Assembly (NCBI GenBank): GCA_015485455.1 | Contig: WFTN01000255.1 | Coordinates: 1 to 5,526, forward strand | Length of the DNA stretch: 5,526 bases | Source: Planctomycetota bacterium | GTDB taxonomy: Bacteria; Planctomycetota; GCA-002687715; DRQF01 | Direction of reading: 5' to 3' | Part shown: in pieces, positions 1-5,526 of the stretch | Layout: every line of letters starts with the position of its first letter | Numbering within the stretch: the first letter of the stretch is position 1 | Made by a program: the position numbers and the translations under genes | Notes under the pieces: generated by a model | What the model saw: only the letters and a program-made list of their open reading frames with translations | What the model was told of the DNA's origin: nothing | The model's database searches: none

Positions 1-1525
1 CGCTACTGTCACCATCAAAGGTGTAGAGGATACTGCCGTCGAAGCCAGAAAAAACCCGGGCACTGCCGCTGTGACTTCCGTTATTGTCGTCGAAAAAGGC
101 ACCAACAATGAGGTCATTACAGCCATCCGCATTTACGTCTCCAGCATTGCTGACCGAAGAGCCAAAGAGATCGTTAGAAGCGTCACCGGCAAAGGTGTAG
201 GCTATCGTCGCCTGAGCGTAACTCAGGACGACCGAGGTCGGCGCCAAGAAGACCCGGGCACTGCCGCTTTGGCTTCCGTTGTTGTCGTCCCAAATGGCAC
301 CAACAATGAGGTCAGCAAAGCCGTCCCCATTCACGTCTCCTGCATTACTGACTGAAGCGCCAAAGACATCGTTCACACTGTCACCATCAAAGGTGTAGAG
401 GATACTGCCGTCGAAACCGGAAAAAACCCGGGCACTGCCGCTAAAACTTACCATGTTGCTGTCTCCAGGGGCGCCAACAATGAGGTCAGCAAAGCCATCC
501 CCATTCACGTCTCCTGCATTACTGACTGAAACGCCAAAGTTTTCATCTGAACTGTCACCGTCAAAGGTGTAGAGGATACTGCCGTCGAAACCAGAAAAAA
601 CCCGGGCCATACCGTTACCACTTGATACAAGGACATGCTGAAGGGCACCAACGACAACGTCAGCAAACCCATCCCCATTCACGTCTCCTGCATTACTGAC
701 TGAAGTGCCAAACCAATCCCCGCTACTGTCACCATCAAAGGTGTAGAGGATACTGCCGTCGAAGCCAGAAAAAACCCGGGCACTGCCGCTATCAAAGCCG
801 GTGTTGTCGTCTCCAGCGGCACCAACAATGAGGTCAGCAAAGCCGTCCCCATTCACATCTCCTGCATTACTGACTGAAGTGCCAAATCTATCGCTATAAC
901 CGTCACCGGCAAAGGTGTAGAGGATACTGCCGTCGAAGCCAGAAAAAACCCGCGCCAAGCCGCTACCACTTGCGAAGAAGCCTTGTTGAGGGGCACCAAC
1001 AATGAGATCAGCAAAGCCATCCCCATTCAAGTCTCCTGCATTACTGACTGACACGCCAAAGAGATCGTTCGCACTGTCACCATCAAAGGTGTAGAGGATA
1101 CTGCCGTCGAAGCCAGAAAAAACTCGGGCACTACCGCTGTTACTTCCGTTGTTGCCGTCTGTAGGGGCACCAACAATGAGGTCAGCAAAACCATCCCCAT
1201 TCACGTCTCCTGCATTGCTTACTGAGGTGCCAAAGCTATCACCCGCACTGTCACCGTCAAATGTGTAGAGAATACTGCCGTCGAAACCAGAAAAAACTCG
1301 GGCACTACCGCTGTTACTTCCGTTGTTGTCGTCTCCAGAGGCACCAACAATGAGGTCAGCAAAGCCATCCCCATTCACGTCTCCAGCATTGCTTACTGAT
1401 TGGCCAAAGTTATCACCCGCACTATCACCGTCAAGGGTGAAGGCTTTCGTCGCCTGAGCGTGACTCATCACAGACATCACGGCGATAACCAAGAACAAGC
1501 ACACGACGGACTCTAAGTTTCTCAT
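1..1525 (-). CDS. Secreted FG-GAP repeat (integrin-alpha-like beta-propeller) protein, partial
   Basis: Reading the minus strand from ATG at 1525-1523 gives 508 uninterrupted codons to the left edge, so the C terminus is missing. Residues 1-25 form a signal peptide: a charged start (MRNLES), a hydrophobic core (VVCLFLVIAVMSVM) and an AQA signal-peptidase site, so the protein should be exported. After it come 58-residue repeats, each with FG.SVSNAGD, a calcium loop of the DVNGDGFAD type followed by LIVGA, then GSARVFSGFDGSILYTFDGDS. DxNxDGxxD loops with FG and GA(P) turns are the mark of FG-GAP/integrin alpha repeats, which build calcium-binding propellers; binding to a surface or polymer is inferred. 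About eight units are visible. One loop deviates (DVNADGCND, near 110-150), and one unit carries an eight-residue insertion that repeats the signal-peptide end. Only a weak AGAGAGA-type stretch precedes the start. The family assignment is firm; ligand and anchoring are unknown. Confidence 0.93.
   Translation of the reverse strand, partial: MRNLESVVCLFLVIAVMSVMSHAQATKAFTLDGDSAGDNFGQSVSNAGDVNGDGFADLIVGASGDDNNGSNSGSARVFSGFDGSILYTFDGDSAGDSFGTSVSNAGDVNGDGFADLIVGAPTDGNNGSNSGSARVFSGFDGSILYTFDGDSANDLFGVSVSNAGDLNGDGFADLIVGAPQQGFFASGSGLARVFSGFDGSILYTFAGDGYSDRFGTSVSNAGDVNGDGFADLIVGAAGDDNTGFDSGSARVFSGFDGSILYTFDGDSSGDWFGTSVSNAGDVNGDGFADVVVGALQHVLVSSGNGMARVFSGFDGSILYTFDGDSSDENFGVSVSNAGDVNGDGFADLIVGAPGDSNMVSFSGSARVFSGFDGSILYTFDGDSVNDVFGASVSNAGDVNGDGFADLIVGAIWDDNNGSQSGSARVFLAPTSVVLSYAQATIAYTFAGDASNDLFGSSVSNAGDVNADGCNDLIVGAFFDDNNGSHSGSARVFSGFDGSILYTFDGDSS
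2..1450 (-). repeat. Tandem 174-bp coding repeats (FG-GAP units)
   Basis: The segment coding for GDS...TF recurs on the plus strand at 8, 182, 380, 554, 728, 902, 1076, 1250 and 1424. The spacing is 174 bp each time except 198 bp between 182 and 380. Bases 1-70 and 721-790 are identical. The variable part of each unit codes for the loop between LIVGA and SGSARVF. The array is in frame throughout and lies inside the secreted-protein gene. Confidence 0.95.
194..247 (-). repeat. Internal copy of the signal-peptide-end coding DNA
   Basis: Bases 194-226 match 1436-1468, the DNA coding for the end of the signal peptide and start of the mature protein, at 29 of 33 positions. A weaker match (cggcg...ccaagaa) continues to about 247. 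In protein it gives SYAQATIAYTF inside a propeller repeat, against SHAQATKAFTL at the N terminus. It accounts for the extra 24 bp of the 198-bp unit. Confidence 0.85.
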
Positions 1526-1621
1526 GGGTTTGTCTCTCTACGATGAATGATTTTTTTGTCTTAGCTTTTTCTTAGAGTAGCAGATTGCATTCTAACCGCA
1601 ACCATATGAAAATGACGATAC

Positions 1622-1800
1622 TGCGGAACGTGTCAATGAAAATGAGACGCCCTTCATTTCTAATTACTGTAGATCATGCTCAGTCTCGACAGTCTTCTCG
1701 GGCCGATTGATCCAGACGACATCTGGGATTTCTGGTGGCGTTGGTTTCCCATGGACAAACCTCTCGGGATGGCGGTCGTGAGCAAGCGTTAGCACTTTCT
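1622..1800 (-). mobile_element. Remnant of an IS3-family element (3' end only)
   Basis: The plus strand from 1622 reads TGCGGAACGTGTCAATGAAA and continues into ATGAGACGCCC. It starts with the TG expected of IS3-family ends and lies 40 bp outside the stop codon of the transposase remnant, where a terminal inverted repeat should sit. The rest of the element is missing beyond about 1800, where the long inverted repeat starts. The end position is inferred from its form and placement because the partner repeat is absent. Confidence 0.7.
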
Positions 1801-1801
1801 G
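1664..1801 (-). pseudogene. C-terminal fragment of an IS3-family transposase
   Basis: The minus strand read toward the TAA at 1666-1664 encodes about 45 residues, including HPERFVHGKPTPPEIP and VVWINRPEK. The pattern VL..A...HPERFV.G.P.PP..P..VWINRPE is the characteristic tail of a large IS3-family transposase group whose integrase core precedes it by about 20 residues. None of that core (the HRHSGIGLLTP-type segment or the catalytic DDE residues) is present: upstream of about 1800 the frame runs into the inverted repeat and codes for unrelated sequence before a stop at 1892-1894. There is no sensible start codon, so this is a dead remnant. It probably came from a complete element whose left part was deleted or replaced during the event that created the hairpin junction. 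Recognition rests on pattern memory, without a search. Confidence 0.82.
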
Positions 1802-1890
1802 GGATTGTCCCGGTTTCCGTTGAAAGCCAGCGCATAGGATCATTGACGGTTGCTCGGCCCGCTGACTTTCAACGGAAACCGGGACATCCC
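1801..1890. repeat. Long imperfect inverted repeat (hairpin) at a gene-fragment junction
   Basis: Bases 1806-1831 and 1861-1886 are reverse complements over 26 bp with one mismatch, including a perfect 21-bp core (1806-1826 with 1866-1886). The outer ggga at 1801-1804 pairs with tccc at 1887-1890 across one extra base. The loop is 1832-1860. No T-run follows either arm, so an intrinsic terminator is unlikely. The element could be a small palindromic or MITE-like insertion; no clear target duplication is visible (flanks tttct and cctat). Confidence 0.85.
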
Positions 1891-1937
1891 CCTATGTCAC
1901 GAGACATGACTATAATCTGGATAGCTCGTCGAACAGG

Positions 1938-3941
1938 GTGGGCGTTGATCATACTCCGAATGGCGGCACCGCTGTTGGAGATGGCTATGAAGTTGATGAT
2001 GTCGGGGACTATACGAAGATAACTTTTGGTTCATCTGTCGTCGACTACACCTACGATTCCGCCGGGAACCGCGAGAGCGTTACCGACATGGGACGCACCT
2101 GGCAATTCGATTCGGCAAATCGGATTGTGGCTGTCTTGGAAAGCTCGGCCGAGTGGTCTCGATATCAATATGATGCCCTTGGGAGGCGGACGAGGAAGCG
2201 GTGGCTTTACACCGGTTCCACAGCGAATGAGACGTGGCGACAGTACAATTACGGCGGCGCCACTATTCAGGAGTACGAAGTTACGGTTGACGGCCAAGGC
2301 AACGAAAGCGAGGCCTTAGAAACAGAGTACCTGCCGGGTATTCTTGGTCTTTCAGGAATAAGAACTGACATCCAGACGATCGAAATTCACGGGTACTTCC
2401 AATTTGATGGAGCGTCTTCCATTGTTTCGATTTCTGATTCGAACGCAACTGCCAGCGTCTTGGAACACTATCGATATGATCCATTCGGGTGTCCAAGCGT
2501 CTATCATGATGACACACTCACCTCGCCCAATGTGTTGCTCGGCAACAGCTATTTGCATGGCAGCGAGTTTTACGATTTCGAGCTGACGAACCTTGCTTCG
2601 GGTATCTCTCTTTTCGCAAGCGGTGACGATCCAGAGATTGATCGCAAGATTTCTGGAAGGCGTGGACGGACTTCCATGGCAAGTGGCGTTAGTCCAATGG
2701 GTATGGGAGTTGCCCCAGAAATTGGTTTGCCTTCAGGGAACGCCGGGAATGGCCCAGCGACAGGAACTCCCGGTCCGCTTTCGCCAAGTGGTGATGGCGG
2801 AGGTGGAAAAGGAGGCCTGCCATTTGGCACAAATTCCTGGGGCAGCCCTGTTCAAACCGCATGGGCTATTGGCATCCCAATTTGGGGCATCCTTGAGAAG
2901 ACTGTGTACTTGCCGGAGCCCGAGTATCCGGTTTTTGGCCCGGCCCTGCCTCCGAAGGTTACACGAGAACCCGTGCTTGTCGGCCATCAGATGTTCTATT
3001 GGTGGCGAATTGACTACCCAGATGGTTCATCTAAAGGCAGCAGCAGTTTTGGGACTCCCCAAATTGATATTGACGGTGATTTGGTCATCGTGAACGACTT
3101 CAATCCTGGCGGCGTCACTACGGACTACCGTCATCTGCAAGGCGGCCCAGGAACTGTCACGGCAGGTTTCGTCGAACAGGCACTAAGCAACATGCTTTTC
3201 TTTGGTTTTATATCCATCCGGCAAGCCCTTGAGGATCGTTGGTATGAATTGCAGGCCCAGACCGCTTCACCTGGGCTTCGGGGTGCGAATGGTCGACCAC
3301 GGTCACAGGAGTGGATGCGCTGGTTCTACGAGACAGGCACATGGCCTCTCCGGTACTTCGTCGACGAAATTGGCTACGCTCACGATTTCCTTGATGAAAG
3401 GAGCAGGGGATTTCCTGGAGCCGCCAAAGGCTGGACCAAGAAAGGGCCTTCTGGGCAAGAAGCTGCAATTCACGATATCAAGTTGTTTGCAACCACTGCA
3501 GGTTTTATGATAGGGGGCACTGCTACTTGGTTGTTGGGGCGGGCAGCTATAGTTTGGGCATCAACTAAATATGTTGAAGTCGTAATCGGCGCCACAACTT
3601 CAGGAGGAGCCGCAGGGACAAGCTCTCGAGTGAGAGACTTATCCGCAGACCTTATTCGAAAGTTCAATCGAATGGTAGGTGGCTCCATCGAACTTATGGG
3701 ACGAGCAGAGACGACAATTGCTAACATGTCCTATCGCACCGGGGTGTACGACCGTACAGCGGTTGCAATTCGAGATGTCGCGGGAGGACATTTGTTTAAT
3801 GACGGCAACAAACGTACAGCCCAGATGATAGCTGAGCACATGTTGGGCGGCTTGAGGAGTGCCCATTACCGCAGTGTCATCGATAGAGTTGCGACTGGAA
3901 GTCTAAGGTCGGTCGAACAAATTTCCGCTGCGTTGCGTTGA
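1938..3941 (+). CDS. 5'-truncated RHS/YD-repeat protein with C-terminal Doc/Fic toxin domain
   Basis: The frame is open from 1866 to the TGA at 3941. Numbering from GTG 1938 gives 667 residues. RHS similarity already starts upstream (RHDYNLDSSSNR, from about 1890), and GTG 1938 has no ribosome binding site, so the true N terminus is missing; typical RHS proteins exceed 1,000 residues. Order of parts: YD repeats (DYTYDSAGNR 36-45, RYQYDALGRR 75-84), RHS-associated core (HYRYDPFG 177-184 to about 235), Gly/Pro linker (about 245-300), an unrecognised Trp/Tyr-rich section (about 300-510), a hydrophobic segment (about 516-542) and a Doc/Fic domain (about 565-667). The last contains HLFNDGNKRTA (H618 to A628) and a tail VATGSLRSVEQISAALR that resembles the end of phage P1 Doc. 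Doc proteins phosphorylate EF-Tu; GNKR rather than GNGR favours that over AMPylation. The core lacks a clear DPxGL autocleavage motif. Inferred: a polymorphic-toxin tip, perhaps silent as an orphan. Confidence 0.85.
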   Translation: MGVDHTPNGGTAVGDGYEVDDVGDYTKITFGSSVVDYTYDSAGNRESVTDMGRTWQFDSANRIVAVLESSAEWSRYQYDALGRRTRKRWLYTGSTANETWRQYNYGGATIQEYEVTVDGQGNESEALETEYLPGILGLSGIRTDIQTIEIHGYFQFDGASSIVSISDSNATASVLEHYRYDPFGCPSVYHDDTLTSPNVLLGNSYLHGSEFYDFELTNLASGISLFASGDDPEIDRKISGRRGRTSMASGVSPMGMGVAPEIGLPSGNAGNGPATGTPGPLSPSGDGGGGKGGLPFGTNSWGSPVQTAWAIGIPIWGILEKTVYLPEPEYPVFGPALPPKVTREPVLVGHQMFYWWRIDYPDGSSKGSSSFGTPQIDIDGDLVIVNDFNPGGVTTDYRHLQGGPGTVTAGFVEQALSNMLFFGFISIRQALEDRWYELQAQTASPGLRGANGRPRSQEWMRWFYETGTWPLRYFVDEIGYAHDFLDERSRGFPGAAKGWTKKGPSGQEAAIHDIKLFATTAGFMIGGTATWLLGRAAIVWASTKYVEVVIGATTSGGAAGTSSRVRDLSADLIRKFNRMVGGSIELMGRAETTIANMSYRTGVYDRTAVAIRDVAGGHLFNDGNKRTAQMIAEHMLGGLRSAHYRSVIDRVATGSLRSVEQISAALR

Positions 3942-3990
3942 TGACACTAAATGGTAAATTTCGATCGTAAAATAGTGAGATGTTATTGAT

Positions 3991-4242
3991 ATGAATGATT
4001 TTGAAAAAATTCGAATAGTCGAGTGTCCCAACCTGTTAGGGCTCGAAGCTGAGTTTTTCTTATTGCAAGAAGTTGCAAACGCGGGGAATTCGGTGATCTT
4101 GAAAATTGATGGGGGCCGTGATCGAGATGTTTTCAGCGTCATATTCTGTAACAACAAAATCGACTCCACGCCTTTTCGCAGGGATGGTAGCGACCTTCGG
4201 AAGTTGATGAGAGAGTTGATCGTCGCGGCCAATAAGGAATAG
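3991..4242 (+). CDS. Small unknown protein, candidate immunity protein for the RHS-Doc toxin
   Basis: This frame encodes 83 residues, 49 bp after the toxin stop and on the same strand. ATG 3991 is the only usable start because a TGA lies in frame at 3976-3978; upstream there is only a weak GTGAG at 3975-3979. The protein is acidic-to-neutral and soluble, with no signal peptide or membrane segment. It suggests an N-terminal helix (EAEFFLLQEVANAG), two strands (SVILKIDGG, DVFSVIFCNN) and a C-terminal helix (DLRKLMRELIVAANK). It does not look like Phd, the usual Doc antitoxin, and has no (S/T)xxxE(G/N) Fic-inhibitory motif. I do not recognise its family. Position directly behind a polymorphic-toxin tip is the classic place for an immunity gene, so that role is inferred from context only. 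A longer minus-strand frame overlaps it but has Ser-rich, non-protein-like content. Confidence 0.65.
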   Translation: MNDFEKIRIVECPNLLGLEAEFFLLQEVANAGNSVILKIDGGRDRDVFSVIFCNNKIDSTPFRRDGSDLRKLMRELIVAANKE

Positions 4243-4412
4243 TATCCACCCCTGTGCATCCCGAAAACCCAAGGAACCCATCTTGACCGCCTGTCAAGCC
4301 TGCGATTTTCGAGGGTAACCGATGAGTTGGGCGTTGGTCAACTGAGTTTCTCCGGGAGATGAAAAGCCTGGACAGACTTCGACATGGAATCGACCTGTCT
4401 CTTTCTCTTTTC
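4243..4412. other. Spacer between the immunity candidate and the transposase
   Basis: No gene is supported in this 170-bp gap between convergent genes. It contains a short hairpin, cttgac/gtcaag (4282-4287 with 4293-4298, 5-base loop), enclosed by a second pair cgaaaa/ttttcg (4262-4267 with 4306-4311). Near the transposase stop there is an imperfect gacag/ctgtc pair (about 4371-4401). None is followed by a convincing T-run. The end of the minus-strand transposon must lie in or near here, but I could not define its terminal repeat. Confidence 0.4.
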
Positions 4413-5342
4413 TTAGGCTGCTCGGTGGTAGCAGTGGTGGAGTCCGCCAAGAACTGGCGTGGTCATGATTTCGCCAATCGATTCTGTGGGGCGATGGATG
4501 GGAGCGTCGCCATCCAAGGAAAGATGACAACGATTTGTGTTGTAGTAAGAGCCAACGTATTCGCGAAGGATGCGTTTGAGATGCTGCTCACCAAGCGGGA
4601 TGATGTGGTCGGTGCATTCTCTTCTAAGGGTACCAATGATTCTTTCGCAGTAAGCATTTTGCCAAGGGCTTTTTGGCGCACTGATAACTTCCTCGATGCC
4701 GAGTGCCTTGAGCTTATTCCTGAAAACTTCGCCATAGATGGCATCACGATCACGATGCAGAAAACGTGGCTCTTCTCCACATGGGAAAGCCTCGAGCATT
4801 TGCTGCGCAGTCCATTCAGCGGTTGGATTCTTAGTGACGTTGAAATGAAGGATCTTTCGACGGTCATGGGACATGATCACGAAGACGTAGAGGACCTTGA
4901 ACGTTAAGCTGGGTACTGTGAAGAAGTCACAGGCGGCACTAACGTCCATGTGATTCTTGATGAAGGTTCTCCAAGTTTGGCGAGCACGATCGTCGTCTTC
5001 ATGTTTGATCATGTAAGTTTCCACCGTGGACTTGGCAATATCATGGCCGAGTTTCCGCAGTTCGTTTCGAATCCTTGGTGAACCCCACGTGCTGTTCTCT
5101 GTCGAGATCTTTCTGATGAGATCGATGACTTCGTCGCTGGTTGGCGGACGACCTCCTGACGGCGATCTTGATTTTCTCTTCCAGTAGTAGGCGAAGCCCT
5201 GTTTGTGCCAACGGATGACGGTCTCTGGTTTCACAATCGTCAAGTGCTGTGACCAGTCTTCCCAAATCCGTGAGAGAAGAATCCAGAAGACGCGATCGCT
5301 GTCTTCGAGCTTCGCTTTCTTGATGCTGCGTTGCATGACCAT
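4413..5342 (-). CDS. Integrase-core (DDE) transposase, N terminus truncated
   Basis: From ATG 5342 to the TAA at 4415-4413 this gives 309 residues. It has an N-terminal helical part (IVKPETVIRWHKQGF 36-50, a family signature), an HTH-like section ending in WGSPRIRNELRKLG, then a retroviral-type integrase core with D139 (AACDFFTVP), D198 (HRDRDAIYG) and E233 (NAYCERIIGTLRREC). This is a DD(34)E triad and looks intact. The C-terminal GGLHHCYHRAA matches the usual end of this IS3/IS481-like family, so the 3' end is complete. The 5' end is not: codons upstream of ATG 5342 still carry family sequence (ADRQALVLENIALRQQV, to about 5393) and then change abruptly at 5395/5396, where the terminal repeat of another IS begins. 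No ATG, GTG or TTG lies in that upstream stretch and no ribosome binding site precedes ATG 5342. The enzyme is therefore probably poorly expressed or inactive. It would cut and join its own element's ends. Confidence 0.88.
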   Translation of the reverse strand: MVMQRSIKKAKLEDSDRVFWILLSRIWEDWSQHLTIVKPETVIRWHKQGFAYYWKRKSRSPSGGRPPTSDEVIDLIRKISTENSTWGSPRIRNELRKLGHDIAKSTVETYMIKHEDDDRARQTWRTFIKNHMDVSAACDFFTVPSLTFKVLYVFVIMSHDRRKILHFNVTKNPTAEWTAQQMLEAFPCGEEPRFLHRDRDAIYGEVFRNKLKALGIEEVISAPKSPWQNAYCERIIGTLRRECTDHIIPLGEQHLKRILREYVGSYYNTNRCHLSLDGDAPIHRPTESIGEIMTTPVLGGLHHCYHRAA

Positions 5343-5395
5343 GACTTGTTGGCGAAGGGCGATGTTTTCAAGAACGAGTGCTTGGCGGTCGGCAC

Positions 5396-5423
5396 TGATC
5401 TTCCCCCAGTTTGGTAGACACGG
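5396..5423 (+). repeat. Probable left terminal inverted repeat of the IS3-family element
   Basis: The sequence begins TGATCTTCCCCCAGTTTGGT and continues AGACACGG. It resembles the end of E. coli IS3 (TGATCCTACCC... with GGACACAGG further in), both in its TG start and in its C-rich block followed by a GACAC motif. The partner repeat is off the window. Confidence 0.65.
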
Positions 5424-5446
5424 AGAAAGGAGTATATAGTGCTCCA

Positions 5447-5455
5447 GAAAGGTGG
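5447..5455 (+). promoter_or_regulatory. Ribosome binding site of orfA
   Basis: gaaaggtgg ends 6 bases before ATG 5462 and is close to the Shine-Dalgarno consensus. It supports this ATG as the orfA start. A second purine-rich stretch, gaaaggag (5425-5432), lies further upstream, too far to serve the same start. Confidence 0.6.
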
Positions 5456-5461
5456 CCCCAA

Positions 5462-5526
5462 ATGCCCAAGAAAAGAAAACAGTATAATCGCGAATTCAAG
5501 ATCGAAGCGGTCAAGCTTACGGAAGA
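5462..5526 (+). CDS. IS3-family transposase OrfA (helix-turn-helix), partial
   Basis: Only the first 21 codons are present. They read MPKKRKQYNREFKIEAVKLT followed by E, then the window ends. The pattern basic-start/Y..EFK.EAVKL is the standard opening of IS3-family OrfA (HTH_Tnp_1), the DNA-binding half that is normally joined to the OrfB integrase by -1 frameshifting to make the active transposase. The start is supported by a good ribosome binding site six bases upstream. Distance from the putative terminal repeat (66 bp) also fits. Whether the complete element is intact, and whether it belongs to the same group as the remnant at 1622-1800, cannot be judged here. Confidence 0.85.
   Translation, partial: MPKKRKQYNREFKIEAVKLTE

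Larger units (their letters stand above)
5396..5526 (+). mobile_element. Left end of an IS3-family element, continues past the window
   Basis: A terminal inverted repeat of IS3 type is followed 66 bp in by the start of an orfA-like gene on the plus strand, the usual IS3 spacing. The element lies head-to-head against the truncated integrase-core transposase gene and appears inserted into its 5' coding region. The right end and any target duplication (ending in gcac at 5395) are outside the window. Confidence 0.75.

Noticed and set aside
71..355. Plus-strand 94-codon frame
   Set aside because: Lies antisense to the FG-GAP repeat gene and simply mirrors its repeats.
1..1450. Possible CRISPR array
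   Set aside because: The repeat period is 174 bp, the repeats are in-frame coding sequence, and there is no short repeat with unique spacers.
1574..1601. Possible minus-strand promoter for the FG-GAP gene (TTGCGG, 16 bases, TACTCT)
   Set aside because: Both boxes match the consensus poorly, and sigma-factor preferences of the host are unknown.
1676..1792. Small Trp-rich plus-strand frame (38 codons)
   Set aside because: It is the antisense of the IS3 transposase tail; its Trp codons mirror the proline codons of that tail.
1735..2022. Plus-strand 95-codon frame across the inverted repeat
   Set aside because: Crosses three unrelated sequence blocks and shows no family pattern; the RHS frame explains its 3' part.
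2593..3093. Plus-strand 166-codon frame inside the RHS gene
   Set aside because: Out-of-frame shadow; the RHS frame carries the recognisable domains.
3903..4259. Minus-strand 118-codon frame over the immunity candidate
   Set aside because: Ser- and Asn-rich with no recognisable fold pattern, and it overlaps the end of the toxin gene; the plus-strand frame has better protein-like composition and context.
4282..4298. cttgac/gtcaag hairpin as a terminator
   Set aside because: Only six base pairs and no following T-run on either strand.
4359..4907. Plus-strand 182-codon frame
   Set aside because: Antisense to the well-supported integrase-core transposase.

Overview
This is a mobile-element-rich accessory region from a bacterium of moderate GC content. 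A secreted FG-GAP repeat protein, a diverged RHS fragment and several transposase families occur together. That mix is common in Planctomycetota of the Pirellula/Rhodopirellula type, but this host assignment is an inference from style; no rRNA or other taxonomic marker lies in the window.

Layout. (1) Bases 1-1525, minus strand: the N-terminal 508 codons of a secreted beta-propeller-type protein. It has a signal peptide and then tandem 58-residue FG-GAP/calcium-loop repeats from 174-bp DNA repeats, and it runs off the left edge. One unit is 198 bp and contains a second copy of the signal-peptide-end DNA. (2) Bases 1622-1800, minus strand: the end of an IS3-family element, with the last ~45 codons of its transposase and a probable terminal inverted repeat. 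(3) Bases 1801-1890: a strong 26-30 bp inverted repeat, exactly where both the transposase remnant and the RHS homology stop. (4) Bases 1866/1938-3941, plus strand: an RHS-core fragment with no convincing start, followed by a Gly/Pro linker, an unrecognised middle section, a hydrophobic segment and a C-terminal Doc/Fic domain with an intact HLFNDGNKR motif. (5) Bases 3991-4242, plus strand: an 83-residue protein of unknown family, in the position expected for the immunity partner. (6) Bases 4413-5395, minus strand: an integrase-core DDE transposase with complete catalytic triad but missing N terminus. (7) Bases 5396-5526, plus strand: the start of another IS3-family element (terminal repeat, ribosome binding site, first 21 codons of orfA) that appears to have inserted into gene 6.

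The biological core is the RHS-Doc toxin with its candidate immunity protein. It has the form of an orphan rhs C-terminal toxin cassette: a stub of RHS core, a toxin tip and a small downstream gene, flanked on both sides by transposon debris. Doc normally acts as a stand-alone toxin with the Phd antitoxin and inactivates EF-Tu by phosphorylation. Here the same fold is the tip of a polymorphic toxin, with a non-Phd partner candidate.
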